The notes beneath the pieces were generated by a model. That model was not told the origin of the DNA, searched no databases, and saw only the letters and a program-made list of their open reading frames with translations. Source: Actinomycetota bacterium (GTDB lineage: Bacteria; Actinomycetota; Rubrobacteria; Rubrobacterales; Rubrobacteraceae). From it: a stretch of 64,000 bases of DNA. The position numbers and the translations under genes are program-made. This document shows positions 42,518-51,218 of the stretch, one piece after another (positions within the stretch are counted from its first letter, which is position 1; each line of letters begins with the position of its first letter). The stretch covers positions 96,689 through 160,688 of the forward strand of contig CADDYV010000001.1 in NCBI GenBank assembly GCA_902810695.1, read 5' to 3'.

Positions 42518-43740
42518 TGCTGGCCGTCATCGCAGATGACCTTACCGGGGCGTGCGACTGTGGGATACAACTGGTGCGCGCCGGGTACCGGACCGCCGTC
42601 GCGTTTCACGGGACCCCGGTTCCCCCTGTGGAAGATATCGACGCGGTGGCAGTGGACACCGACTCGCGGGCGCTACCCCCAAATGAGGCCCGCGAGCGGG
42701 TGATCGGAGCAGTCCGCGCCGCTGGGGAAGCGAGCATCCTGTACAAGAAACTAGACTCGACCCTGCGCGGTCCTATCGCCGCGGAACTCGGCGCGGCCCT
42801 CGAAGCGAGCGGACGCCAGTGCGGGATCCTGGCTCCCGCCTTCCCGGCTACCGGTCGCTTCACCCGCTCCGGTGTCCAGGTGGTTCACGACACCCCAGTC
42901 CACCGGACCGAGATCGGCGAAGACCCGTACTTCCATGCAAGCGAGAGCCACATCCCGACGCTTCTCGCCGGAGCCGGTCTGGGGCCGGTAATCGCCCTGA
43001 GCGTGGCGGATCTCCGGGATGCCAACAGCGTGCGGGAAGCTATCGAGCAATCTCAGTGGATCGTGGCCGACGCGGAGCAGGACGACGACCTTGAAGCTCT
43101 CGCGCGAGCCGTGCCGGATCCTTCGGCGGTGTTGTGGTCCGGGTCTGCTGGGCTGGCGTGGGCTCTCGGCGCCGTCCATCCCGGTCCCCGTGCTGCGGAA
43201 CGCCAGCACGAGAGGCAACCGGTGGGAAGGGTTCTGGTGGTCGCGGGCAGCAGGAGCAGCGTTACCCGCGAGCAGTTGCGCGTGCTCTCAGGAGAGGAGG
43301 GTGTGGACCTCATTCCACTGGAGTCGGCTGCGGCGGTAGGAGAGGGTAGAACGGAAGCAGTTGGGAGAGCCGCTGCACAGGCGCAGGATGCACTCGGCCA
43401 GGGAAATAGCGCCGCCCTCTATTCCACGCCCGATAACGTTTCGGGTTCTTCTAAAGATGTGGTGGATGCTCTCGCGGAGGTCGTGGCGAAACTCGCGGAA
43501 GAGCGGCTGTTCGATGGACTGATCCTGACGGGAGGGGAGACGGCGGTAAGTGTTGCATGCAGGATCGGGGATCGGGGTATACTCCTCGAAGCGGAACTGG
43601 AGCCGGGCATTCCGGTTGGAACCCTGATCGGCTCGCGTCCGTACCCGGTCGTCACCAAAGCCGGTGCTTTCGGCGGACCGGATGCCCTGCGCAAAGCCTT
43701 CCATGCACTGACCTATGCTGGAAAGGATCTACAACCATGA
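42514..43740 (+). CDS. Four-carbon acid sugar kinase family protein (DUF1537)
   Basis: A 408-residue kinase of the DUF1537 family, which phosphorylates D-threonate, L-threonate, D-erythronate or 3-oxo-isoapionate in known cases. The N-terminal domain has IADDLTGACDCGIQLVRAGY and KKLDSTLRGPIAAELGA; the C-terminal nucleotide domain has VVAGSRSSVTREQL, GLILTGGETAVSVA and VTKAGAFGGPDALRKAF. TTG 42514 and ATG 42517 are both possible; the gene overlaps kdgT at 5' and pdxA at 3' (ATGA). The adjacent PdxA-type gene favours D-threonate or erythronate over other substrates. Confidence 0.92.
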   Translation: MMLAVIADDLTGACDCGIQLVRAGYRTAVAFHGTPVPPVEDIDAVAVDTDSRALPPNEARERVIGAVRAAGEASILYKKLDSTLRGPIAAELGAALEASGRQCGILAPAFPATGRFTRSGVQVVHDTPVHRTEIGEDPYFHASESHIPTLLAGAGLGPVIALSVADLRDANSVREAIEQSQWIVADAEQDDDLEALARAVPDPSAVLWSGSAGLAWALGAVHPGPRAAERQHERQPVGRVLVVAGSRSSVTREQLRVLSGEEGVDLIPLESAAAVGEGRTEAVGRAAAQAQDALGQGNSAALYSTPDNVSGSSKDVVDALAEVVAKLAEERLFDGLILTGGETAVSVACRIGDRGILLEAELEPGIPVGTLIGSRPYPVVTKAGAFGGPDALRKAFHALTYAGKDLQP

Positions 43741-44750
43741 CGCATCCTCTCGTAGCGGTAACGATGGGAGACCCGGCGGGGATCGGCCCCGAGATAATCG
43801 CCAGAACCTTCTCCGAGCCGGACTTCCGCAACGGCTCCCGTGCCATCGTGATAGGCGACGCGAACATCATGAGCCGTGCCGTGAGCCTGCTGGGGCTGCC
43901 GCTGGGCGTAAATATTATTGGAGAACCGGAGGAGGCCCGCTTCGAGCAGGAAGCGATAGACCTCATCCCCGTCAGCGAGCTACCTGACGACCTGCCTTTC
44001 GGCACACTCGACGCCCGCGCCGGAGACGCTGCCTTCCGGTACGTCGAGCGAGCGATAGAGCTTGCGCTGGAAGGAAAGGTTGAGGCGGTGGCGACGGCTC
44101 CTTTGAATAAGGAGGCGATGCACCTCGCGGGCCACAAGTATCCGGGGCACACCGAGATCCTGGCCGAGCTTACCGGAACGAAAGACTACGCGATGATGCT
44201 CGTTACCGAAGATTTGCGTGTCATCCACATCAGCACGCACGTCGCCCTGCGCGAAGCGATAGAGCGGGTCGAGCCCGAGAGGGAGCTGGCCGTGATCCGG
44301 CTGGCGCACGGGACGCTGCGGCGGATCGGGGTCGAAAATCCCAGGATAGCCGTCGCCGGCCTCAACCCTCACGCCGGGGAGAATGGGCTGTTCGGAGATG
44401 AGGACGCCGAGCGCATAAAACCCGCCGTCGAGGAAGCGCGCAAGCAAGGTATTGAAGCCAGCGGTCCTCACCCGCCCGACACTGTATTCTCGCGGGCCAG
44501 GAAGGGAGAGTTCGATATCGTCGTGGTCCAGTACCACGACCAGGGACACATCCCCGTGAAGCTGCTGGGCTTCGAGAGCGGGGTCAACGTTACCGTGGGT
44601 TTGCCATTCTTTAGGACCAGCGTGGATCACGGCACGGCCTTCGACATCGCCGGCAGCGGCAAGGCAGACCACAAGAGCATGCGGGCGGCCATAGATCTGG
44701 CCAGGGAGCTTGTCCTCGCCGGTACTGGAGTCCAGAGAGCGGATCAGTAG
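43737..44750 (+). CDS. PdxA family dehydrogenase, probable 4-phospho-D-threonate/erythronate dehydrogenase
   Basis: A 337-residue NAD-dependent, metal-binding oxidative decarboxylase. VTMGDPAGIGPEI, APLNKEAMHLAGHKYPGHTEIL, VAGLNPHAGENGLFGDED and VQYHDQGHIPVKLLGFE are PdxA signatures including the three zinc ligands. PdxA itself makes vitamin B6, but the PdxA2 subfamily beside a DUF1537 kinase converts 4-phospho-D-threonate or -erythronate to dihydroxyacetone phosphate and CO2. The ATGA overlap with the kinase and the absence of other pdx genes support that role. Last gene of the operon. Confidence 0.9.
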   Translation: MTHPLVAVTMGDPAGIGPEIIARTFSEPDFRNGSRAIVIGDANIMSRAVSLLGLPLGVNIIGEPEEARFEQEAIDLIPVSELPDDLPFGTLDARAGDAAFRYVERAIELALEGKVEAVATAPLNKEAMHLAGHKYPGHTEILAELTGTKDYAMMLVTEDLRVIHISTHVALREAIERVEPERELAVIRLAHGTLRRIGVENPRIAVAGLNPHAGENGLFGDEDAERIKPAVEEARKQGIEASGPHPPDTVFSRARKGEFDIVVVQYHDQGHIPVKLLGFESGVNVTVGLPFFRTSVDHGTAFDIAGSGKADHKSMRAAIDLARELVLAGTGVQRADQ

Positions 44751-44767
44751 CGCGGCGAAGTCCGTGC

Positions 44768-44959
44768 TTATCCCGCCTCGGGCGACTGGCCCCGGAATTT
44801 TTGTTGCAGGTCTTCGGGGTTTACACCGTACCTGGCGAGCAACTCTACGTCTGAGTCTGTGTCGATCTTCTCGGGAAGCTCCTCGTCGGCCCTCTCCGCA
44901 AGCTGCGCCCCACCCCGGCTGCGCACCAGTTCCACCACCATAGTCTTCGGTATCTCCAT
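44768..44959 (-). CDS. Small hypothetical protein
   Basis: A 63-residue acidic protein (KTMVVELVRSRGGAQLAERA, then LPEKIDTDSDVELLARYGV). GGAG lies seven bases before ATG 44959, and it follows the AcoX gene by 12 bases, so it is probably the last gene of the acetoin operon. No family recognised. Confidence 0.6.
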   Translation of the reverse strand: MEIPKTMVVELVRSRGGAQLAERADEELPEKIDTDSDVELLARYGVNPEDLQQKFRGQSPEAG

Positions 44960-44971
44960 TTTCAGCTCCTT

Positions 44972-46009
44972 CTAGTCGGCTCTACCGTTGAGGAGACCCC
45001 GGAACGATGCCTCCCGCATGGCCGCACCGACATCTATGGTTAACGGTCCCTTCAGATCCAACCTCACCTCGACTTCGTTTGCGGGTCCGACTTCCAGCTC
45101 CCGCTCGCCGTCCAGGGCCAGGCTGCCGGCTGCGGTTTCGAGGCGCACGGCCTTTCCGGGCTCCAACCGCTCCGCTTCGCCTACTCCCACGGGAATCACC
45201 AGTCCGGGCGCGAAGGGAACCCTGAGCACACTCTCCGCTACGGTCGGGGCCGCGAGCCTGACGTGCAGCCCGTAGGGAGCCTGACGGGAGATTGGTTCCA
45301 GAAGCCCCGCCACGGAGGAGAGCCCCAGGGACTCGGGAGAGGCGAAGGTTACGAATATCTCCGAAATCGTTCCTACCTTCCACAGGGCACGCGAGCCGAC
45401 GAACCGCTCGCTACTCACGGCCACGTCCACCAGGGCGCAGTCGTGGCGGGGGTCTCCGTCCAGCCCGACGCGCAGGATCTTCTCCTGTCTTACGGCTTGT
45501 TCGCCGACGCGCCCTGTTGCCACGAGCCCTGTTGCCAGACCTGCCACGGTTGCTTCCCGCATCTCGGGGAAGGCGTTGTTGGTGCCGGTGGAGAGGGCGC
45601 ACAGCGGCACGTCGTCGCAGTGGCGGGCCACGATACGGTTCGTGCCGTCGCCACCGAGAACGCCTATCGCGCCAACCCTCTGCTCCAGCATCAGATTTAC
45701 GGCCTCGATGGTGTCGTGGGCGTCGTGCTGGACATGCATGTCTAGGTACTCCAGGTGCGGCAGCGCAGGACTTTCTTTTATCGCCCGGTGCGAGCGGAGG
45801 TTGCGCTCCAGGCTCTCGTAAACTCCCGAGAAGGCGGGCATGATCAGGGCCCGCTCCACGCCCGCGGCCCTGAGCCCGGCAACGAAGCGGTAGATCATGC
45901 TCCCCTTCTCGGCGTTGTCGAAGACCGAAGCGCCGGAGACCAGCCGCCGGATGTCCCGCCCGGAGGCGGGGTTGGCGATGACTCCGACGGTTACCGGTCC
46001 GGGGGCCAA
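44972..46009 (-). CDS. acoX: AcoX-like NAD kinase-fold protein
   Basis: A 345-residue member of the ATP-NAD kinase-like group found in acetoin operons. It has VGVIANPASGRDIRRLVS at the start, the GVLGGDGTNRIVAR loop (GGDGT motif) and STGTNNAFPEMREATVAG, and a long C-terminal beta domain. The role of AcoX in acetoin metabolism is not settled; the GGDGT site suggests phosphorylation of a nucleotide or other small molecule. TTG 46009 starts three bases after the acoC stop. Confidence 0.88.
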   Translation of the reverse strand: MAPGPVTVGVIANPASGRDIRRLVSGASVFDNAEKGSMIYRFVAGLRAAGVERALIMPAFSGVYESLERNLRSHRAIKESPALPHLEYLDMHVQHDAHDTIEAVNLMLEQRVGAIGVLGGDGTNRIVARHCDDVPLCALSTGTNNAFPEMREATVAGLATGLVATGRVGEQAVRQEKILRVGLDGDPRHDCALVDVAVSSERFVGSRALWKVGTISEIFVTFASPESLGLSSVAGLLEPISRQAPYGLHVRLAAPTVAESVLRVPFAPGLVIPVGVGEAERLEPGKAVRLETAAGSLALDGERELEVGPANEVEVRLDLKGPLTIDVGAAMREASFRGLLNGRAD

Positions 46010-46012
46010 CGG

Positions 46013-47134
46013 CTACGATTCGGCCTCGTCGAGAAAACCCGAGATGAGGCGGTTTACCTTTCCGGCAGCCTCCATCTGGACCGAATGCCCGGCGTTCTCG
46101 ATAGTCTCTACCTTTGCGCCGGAGGAGGCGTTTTGCGCATGCGAGGCGGGAACGACCTCATCTTTATCCCCCCAGATGACCAGTACCGGAGCCTGTATGC
46201 GGGAGATATCCAGGACGTTCGCCTGTTTGCCATCCGGAAAGAGGCTGTCGGCCACGGCGCGCAGCGCCTCGTCCACCCCGTCCAGGCGCTTGTAGGCGAG
46301 GACATCGTTCACGAGCTGGCGGGTTACGAGGTCCGGGTTGGCGAAGAGTGTTCCCAGAACCCTCTTCATCTCCCTGCGCCGGTTGGCGGCGATGAACCCC
46401 TCGATGTAGTCGGAGTTGATCTCCTCTCCAAGCCCCGCGCTCGCGATAAGGGTAACCGAAGCCACCCTTTCTGGATGCTGGATCGCGATTGCCGCCGCGA
46501 CCGCTCCCCCCATCGAGTGCCCGGCGAGATGGGCCTTCTCGATGCCCATAGCATCAAGGAAGCCGGCCACGATCCCGGCGAAAGAGTCGAGGTCTCCGCT
46601 TCCCACGTCCTTGACCGAGCCGCCGTGTCCCGGCAGGTCGAGGGCGTACACCGGGCGCTCGGTAGAGAGCGTCTCCTGGTTGAAGACCCAGATGTTTATG
46701 TCGCCGCCGAAGCCGTGGATCAGGACCAGCGGGGTCGCATCCGACTCGCCCATCTTGAGGTACTGGATGCTCTTGCCGCCGATCTCTACCTTCTCGGGCT
46801 CGGGACCCGCCGCCTCCTCTTCTTCGGGCACGAAGGTCGCCTCGAACTCTTCGACGAAGGCGTCTATCTCCGAGTCGGGAACTTCCGCGTCGGCGATCAC
46901 ACCCAGAAGCCCGCCGACCGGTACGACGTCTCCCTCTTTGGCTACCTGCCGGCGCAGAACGCCGGGAGCGGGGCTCTCGACGGCGTTGTTGATCTTCTCG
47001 CTCTCGACTTCTATGACCTCGTCGCCCTGCTCGAGTATTGTTCCTTCCTCGACGAGCCACTGTACCACGGTCCCCTCGGTCATCGAGAGGCCCCACTTGG
47101 GCATCGAGAGACGCGTGATCTGGACGGTACTCAC
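46013..47134 (-). CDS. acoC: Acetoin dehydrogenase E2, lipoyl-acetyltransferase
   Basis: A 373-residue protein with an N-terminal lipoyl domain (PKWGLSMTEGTVVQWLVEEG and ESEKINNAVESP, with the lipoyl Lys47), an acidic linker, and a C-terminal alpha/beta-hydrolase domain with AGHSMGGAVAAAIA (Ser207), GDKDEVVP and a late GHSVQ. This lipoyl-hydrolase layout is specific to the AcoC type. It transfers the acetyl group from acetoin cleavage to CoA. GTG 47134 overlaps the acoB stop by four bases. No lipoamide dehydrogenase gene is near. Confidence 0.93.
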   Translation of the reverse strand: MSTVQITRLSMPKWGLSMTEGTVVQWLVEEGTILEQGDEVIEVESEKINNAVESPAPGVLRRQVAKEGDVVPVGGLLGVIADAEVPDSEIDAFVEEFEATFVPEEEEAAGPEPEKVEIGGKSIQYLKMGESDATPLVLIHGFGGDINIWVFNQETLSTERPVYALDLPGHGGSVKDVGSGDLDSFAGIVAGFLDAMGIEKAHLAGHSMGGAVAAAIAIQHPERVASVTLIASAGLGEEINSDYIEGFIAANRRREMKRVLGTLFANPDLVTRQLVNDVLAYKRLDGVDEALRAVADSLFPDGKQANVLDISRIQAPVLVIWGDKDEVVPASHAQNASSGAKVETIENAGHSVQMEAAGKVNRLISGFLDEAES

Positions 47135-48156
47135 GCCCGCGCCCTATCGGAGGTACCCAGAGTCTCGCGCACCGCAGCGGCTACCCGCTCGGGGTCCGGG
47201 ACGTAGAGGTCTTCGAGGGCGGGAGAGAAGGGTGGCGGGGTGTGCGGAGCCGTTACCATCCTGGGCGCGGCCTTCAGGTGATCGAAGCAGTTCTGGGCTA
47301 CGAGGGCCGCGATGTCGGAGGCCAGGCTGCAGCGCGGGTTGGATTCGTCTACCACGACGAGACGCCCGGTGTTCTCCACGCTCTCGTAGATCGCCTCCTC
47401 ATCCAGCGGCGAGGTCGTTCGGGGGTCCACGATCTCGCACTCCACGCCTTCATCTTCCAGGGCGTCCGCCGCTTGCTCGGCCATCGAGACCATCCTGCCG
47501 ATGGCGACTATCGTAACGTCGTCGCCCTCACGGACGTACTCGGCCTCGCCGAGAGGAATCTCGTAGGACTCCTCGGGGACATCGCCCTCGACGGAGTAGA
47601 GGACTTTGTTCTCGAAGAAGATCACGGGGTCATCGTCGCGGATGGAGGCGATCATGAGCCCTTTGGCATCATAAGGGTTGGAGGGCACGACGACCTTGAG
47701 GCCGGGGATGTGGGTGAAGATGGGGTAGAGGCTCTGGGAGTGCTGGGCCGCAGCCCGGATGCCCGCGCCGAACATGGTCCTTATGACCATCGGTGTTACC
47801 GCCTTGCCGCCGAACATGTAGCGGAACTTGGCGGCCTGGTTGTAGATCTGGTCCATGCACACCCCGAAGAAGTCCACGAACATCAGCTCCGCCACCGGCC
47901 TCAAGCCCGAAGCCGCCGCTCCAGCCGCCGCCCCGACGAACGCCGACTCGCTGATCGGGGTATCGAGCACCCGTCCGGGATACTTGCCGTAGAGACCCTT
48001 GGTGACGCCCATCACGCCGCCCCAGGCGTCATCCTCACCCGGTGCGCCCGCGCCGCCCGCGTTGTCCTCTCCGAAGACCACCACGGTTTCGTCGCGCTCC
48101 ATTTCCTGGGCGAGCGCCTCGTTTATCGCCTGCATGAACGTTATCCTGCGCGCCAT
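47131..48156 (-). CDS. acoB: Acetoin dehydrogenase E1, beta subunit
   Basis: A 341-residue transketolase-like subunit of the ThDP-dependent 2-oxo acid/acetoin dehydrogenase. It has FMQAINEALAQEMERDETVVVFGEDN, GKYPGRVLDTPISESAFVGAA, MVIRTMFGAG and the C-terminal PRTTSPLDEEAIYESVENTG. ATG 48156. It is separated from acoA by a 92-base gap that contains an inverted heptamer repeat. Works with AcoA and AcoC. Confidence 0.94.
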   Translation of the reverse strand: MARRITFMQAINEALAQEMERDETVVVFGEDNAGGAGAPGEDDAWGGVMGVTKGLYGKYPGRVLDTPISESAFVGAAAGAAASGLRPVAELMFVDFFGVCMDQIYNQAAKFRYMFGGKAVTPMVIRTMFGAGIRAAAQHSQSLYPIFTHIPGLKVVVPSNPYDAKGLMIASIRDDDPVIFFENKVLYSVEGDVPEESYEIPLGEAEYVREGDDVTIVAIGRMVSMAEQAADALEDEGVECEIVDPRTTSPLDEEAIYESVENTGRLVVVDESNPRCSLASDIAALVAQNCFDHLKAAPRMVTAPHTPPPFSPALEDLYVPDPERVAAAVRETLGTSDRARA

Positions 48157-48174
48157 TTATATGCCTCCCTTCGG

Positions 48175-48260
48175 TTAGCTGTCAGCTTTTAGCTATCAGG
48201 AGTCAGCGATCAGCAAAACACCTGAAGCTGACGGCTGAAAGCTGATGGCTAGTAGCTAAC
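48175..48260. repeat. Inverted arrays of a degenerate heptamer between acoA and acoB
   Basis: On the plus strand 48175-48214 is a run of seven-base units of the form NTCAGCN/NTTAGCT (GTCAGCT, TTTAGCT, ATCAGGA, GTCAGCG), and 48224-48260 is a run of the reverse complement (AGCTGAC, GGCTGAA, AGCTGAT, GGCTAGT, AGCTAAC). The two arms face each other around an A-rich centre. The right arm covers the last codons of acoA. The type of element is not known to me. Confidence 0.7.
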
Positions 48261-49238
48261 ATAGACGTCGGTGAGCAGATCATCCGCTTTCGGGTCGGGG
48301 GCGGCTTTCGCTTCCTCGACGGCCTCGTTGATGAGCTGCTTTACCTCCTCGTCTATCCGGTCGAGCTCTCCTTCATCAATCAACCCGGCGGAGGCGACGC
48401 GCCGCCTGAAGTTATCTAGACAGTCCTTTTCGCAGCGGAGATTTTCTACCTCGTTCTCGGCGCGGTAGGTCTGGGCGTCGCCCTCGAAATGGCCGAAGTA
48501 GCGGTTGACTTTGCACTCGATCAGGGACGGACCGCCGCCCTCCCTGGCGCGTCGGATGGCCTCTCCCGCCGCTTCGTGGACCGCGAAGAAGTCGTGCCCG
48601 TCCACGGTAACGCCGGGGATGCCGAAGCCGTCGGCTCTCTTGGCGATGTCTATGCCCTTGACCGAGAAGTTGGTCGAGGTTGCTTCGGCGTAGCCGTTAT
48701 TCTCGATCACGAAGACTACGGGCAGGTTCCACACGCTGGCGAGGTTCATACTCTCAAGAGTCGTGCCCTGGTTGGAGCCGCCGTCGCCGGTGAACGAGAC
48801 GGCGACCTGATTGGTGCCGCGCACCTTCGCCGAGAGCCCGGCCCCGCACACCAGGGGCGGACCGCCGCCGACGATGCCGTTGGCCCCGAGCATACCCTTG
48901 TCGAGGTCGGCGATGTGCATGGAGCCGCCCTTGCCGTGGCACAGTCCTTCGGCTTTGCCGTAGATCTCCTTCATCATCCCCTTAACGTCGCAGCCCTTGG
49001 CGATGGCGTGGCCGTGACCTCGGTGGGTGCTCGCCACATAGTCGTCGGCGCCCAGGTGCGATATCACCCCGGTTGCGATGGCTTCCTCACCAGCGTAGAG
49101 GTGGACGAAGCCGGGGATCTCACCCGTCGCGAACTCCGTGTGCAGCCGCTCCTCGAACTCCCGGATGGTGCGCATCGTGCGGTAGGCGTCGAGCAGATCC
49201 TCCTTGCTCAGCTCCTGCGGACTGGCGACCTCGGTCAT
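48249..49238 (-). CDS. acoA: Acetoin dehydrogenase E1, alpha subunit
   Basis: A 329-residue ThDP-binding subunit. HGKGGSMHI, the ThDP/Mg motif FTGDGGSNQGTTLESMNLA with VIENNGYA, and HRGHGHAIAKG are diagnostic of the E1-alpha family, and the acoC-acoX neighbours point to acetoin rather than pyruvate. ATG 49238 follows AGGAGG closely. Its last codons lie inside the heptamer repeat. A TATACT (49283-49288, minus strand) about 45 bases upstream may be its own -10. Confidence 0.94.
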   Translation of the reverse strand: MTEVASPQELSKEDLLDAYRTMRTIREFEERLHTEFATGEIPGFVHLYAGEEAIATGVISHLGADDYVASTHRGHGHAIAKGCDVKGMMKEIYGKAEGLCHGKGGSMHIADLDKGMLGANGIVGGGPPLVCGAGLSAKVRGTNQVAVSFTGDGGSNQGTTLESMNLASVWNLPVVFVIENNGYAEATSTNFSVKGIDIAKRADGFGIPGVTVDGHDFFAVHEAAGEAIRRAREGGGPSLIECKVNRYFGHFEGDAQTYRAENEVENLRCEKDCLDNFRRRVASAGLIDEGELDRIDEEVKQLINEAVEEAKAAPDPKADDLLTDVYVSY

Positions 49239-49282
49239 GGAGCCTCCTTTCCCCTCGTGCTCCTCAATACGATTGAAACCAC

Positions 49283-49288
49283 AGTATA
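49283..49288 (-). promoter_or_regulatory. Possible -10 box for acoA
   Basis: The minus strand reads TATACT 45 bases before acoA, in the 81-base gap after the hydrolase gene. An 18-base spacer upstream ends at TTCCAT, a poor -35. No sigma-54 type GG-N10-GC element is seen. Confidence 0.35.
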
Positions 49289-49319
49289 GCGCGAACACCC
49301 TGGATCATGGAATTCCGCC

Positions 49320-50207
49320 TCACGAGAGAAATCGCAAGATCCGGGCGTTGATCTCTGCCGGCTTCTCGACCATCATGAAATGGCCGACTCCCTCGATCAA
49401 CTCGGACTCGGACCCCTCCCCACAGTAAGTTGGCACCTCCTTCACCTGCTCCGCGTTGAGGCCATGGCAGCCGTCATTGGTGCCGTGCAGGTAGAGGACG
49501 GGGCGGGTGATCGGGTGGCCCCACGCTGCTTCCTGCTCCTCCGTCCACATGGCCGAGCCCATGCGAGGAGGATCGAATTGCCCCCAGTAGTAGCCCAGGG
49601 CGGTGTGGAAGTGGGCAGGGTCTCTGAGACATTCTTTCACGCGGGGCAGATCCTCCGTTGCATCGTAGCCGGGAGACCAGTCCTCCCATATATGGTCAAT
49701 GAAGGCAAAGTTGTCCGCTGATACGATCTCCTCGACAACTGCCTGCATCTGGAAAAACCAGAAGTAGAAAGAGCGCTTGATCTGGTCGTAGCTGAACAGA
49801 TTTGCTCCAAAGACCTGGAACGGAGGTATGTTCATTACAACGCTCCGGTGCCAGCGCGCTGGCTCAAGACCCAGAGCTCCCCAGGCGGCTACCGCTCCCC
49901 AGTCGTGGGCGATAAGCACGGCATCGCCGTCTCCACCCAGTGCTTCGTGCAGGGCGAGCGCATCGGCAACCATGGTGCTGGTATGAACATGGTGCCGGTC
50001 AGCCGGAACCTCTGTCGGAGCAAACCCGCGCATGAACGGAGCGACCGCCCGGTAACCGGCCTCAGCCAGTTCGGGAAGTAGATGACGGTAAGAATAAGGA
50101 GAGTCCGGGAACCCGTGTAGGCACAGCGCCAGTGGTCCCTCGCCGCTCTCCAGATAGTGGAATCGCAGCCCATTCGCCTGCACATCACCCGTTCCGAACT
50201 CCGGCAT
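49320..50207 (-). CDS. Alpha/beta-hydrolase (epoxide hydrolase/dehalogenase-like)
   Basis: A 295-residue soluble hydrolase. LCLHGFPDSPYSYRHLLPEL has the oxyanion HG-P element, AHDWGAVAAWG carries a nucleophilic Asp as in epoxide hydrolases and haloalkane dehalogenases, LHGTNDGCHG the acid and GVGHFMMVEKP the His. An Asp nucleophile argues against a plain esterase. It lies between the SDR and acoA on the same strand, so may be part of the acetoin/butanediol operon; its substrate is unknown. Confidence 0.87.
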   Translation of the reverse strand: MPEFGTGDVQANGLRFHYLESGEGPLALCLHGFPDSPYSYRHLLPELAEAGYRAVAPFMRGFAPTEVPADRHHVHTSTMVADALALHEALGGDGDAVLIAHDWGAVAAWGALGLEPARWHRSVVMNIPPFQVFGANLFSYDQIKRSFYFWFFQMQAVVEEIVSADNFAFIDHIWEDWSPGYDATEDLPRVKECLRDPAHFHTALGYYWGQFDPPRMGSAMWTEEQEAAWGHPITRPVLYLHGTNDGCHGLNAEQVKEVPTYCGEGSESELIEGVGHFMMVEKPAEINARILRFLS

Positions 50208-50230
50208 CGTGTTTCACCTTTCCTGCCAAC

Positions 50231-51025
50231 TCACGAGAAAATGATCCCGCCGTCTATCATGACGGATTGTCCGGTCATGTAGTCGGAGTCCTTGGAGGCA
50301 AGGTAGGAGACGAAGGCCGCTACATCTTCTGGCTGCTCGACTCTTCCGAGCGTGATCAGCTCGGAGAACTGTTTCATCGCCTCGCCTTTTTGCAGGCCCT
50401 GGATCTCACCGATCCGCGCGTCTATCAGCTCCCACATGGCGGTGTCCACGATGCCCGGACAGTACGCATTGACGGTTATGCCATGCTCCGCCCACTCCTG
50501 CGCCGCTGCCTGGGTGAGCCCGCGGACGCCAAACTTGGAGGCCGAGTAGTGTCCCAGCAGGCTAAACCCCTTGTGCCCGGCTATCGAGGCGGCGCCGATG
50601 ATCTTGCCTCCGCTACCCTGGCGGATCATCTGCCGCGCAGCCGCCTGGTAGCAGAGAAAGAGTCCGCGGAGGTTGACCGCCATCAGCCTGTCGAACTCCT
50701 CGGGCGTAACGTCGAGAAGCGGTTTTATCTGGGCGATGCCGGCGTTGGCGACCATCACGTCGAGCTTGCCAAGCTCCCCGACGACGCGACCCACCATCTC
50801 CTCGACTTCTTCCGGTTTCGAGACGTCCGCCGCGATGGCGACCGAGCGACGGCCTTTATCCCGGATATCCTCAGCAACGCTGTCGAGTTCGCCCTGCATA
50901 CTCTCCAAATCGTTGACCGCCACATCGAGCCCGTCGGCAGCCAGCCGGAGGGCTATGCCGCGTCCGATACCCCTGGCCGCCCCCGTAACCAACGCAACCC
51001 TCGCCGTCCCGTTGCTCTCCGACAT
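50231..51025 (-). CDS. SDR family acetoin/diacetyl reductase or 2,3-butanediol dehydrogenase
   Basis: A 264-residue short-chain dehydrogenase. ALVTGAARGIGRGIALRLA binds NAD(P); the catalytic Ser-Tyr-Lys are in GAASIAG and HYSASKFG. The C-terminal part (CPGIVDTAMWELID and the GEAMKQFSELITLGRVEQPEDVA region) resembles acetoin reductases. Located first in the minus-strand acetoin block, so oxidation of 2,3-butanediol to acetoin for the AcoABC complex is the likely role. AAGGAG precedes ATG 51025. Confidence 0.87.
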   Translation of the reverse strand: MSESNGTARVALVTGAARGIGRGIALRLAADGLDVAVNDLESMQGELDSVAEDIRDKGRRSVAIAADVSKPEEVEEMVGRVVGELGKLDVMVANAGIAQIKPLLDVTPEEFDRLMAVNLRGLFLCYQAAARQMIRQGSGGKIIGAASIAGHKGFSLLGHYSASKFGVRGLTQAAAQEWAEHGITVNAYCPGIVDTAMWELIDARIGEIQGLQKGEAMKQFSELITLGRVEQPEDVAAFVSYLASKDSDYMTGQSVMIDGGIIFS

Positions 51026-51218
51026 TAGAATCTCCTTTCCCCACTTTCTTTCAGAATTCCCTTACAATCCATGTTTCAAACGCCACGATGCATAGATAGA
51101 GGTGTTCTGCGTCGAGGCGAGCGGGGGCAGGTTGGCTCTTGTGAGCTTCGATGTTGCGTGCGGAATTGGTGGTCCTATGAAATCGTTCTTGTTTGGGGAA
51201 ATCGGTAGGGAGAGAATC

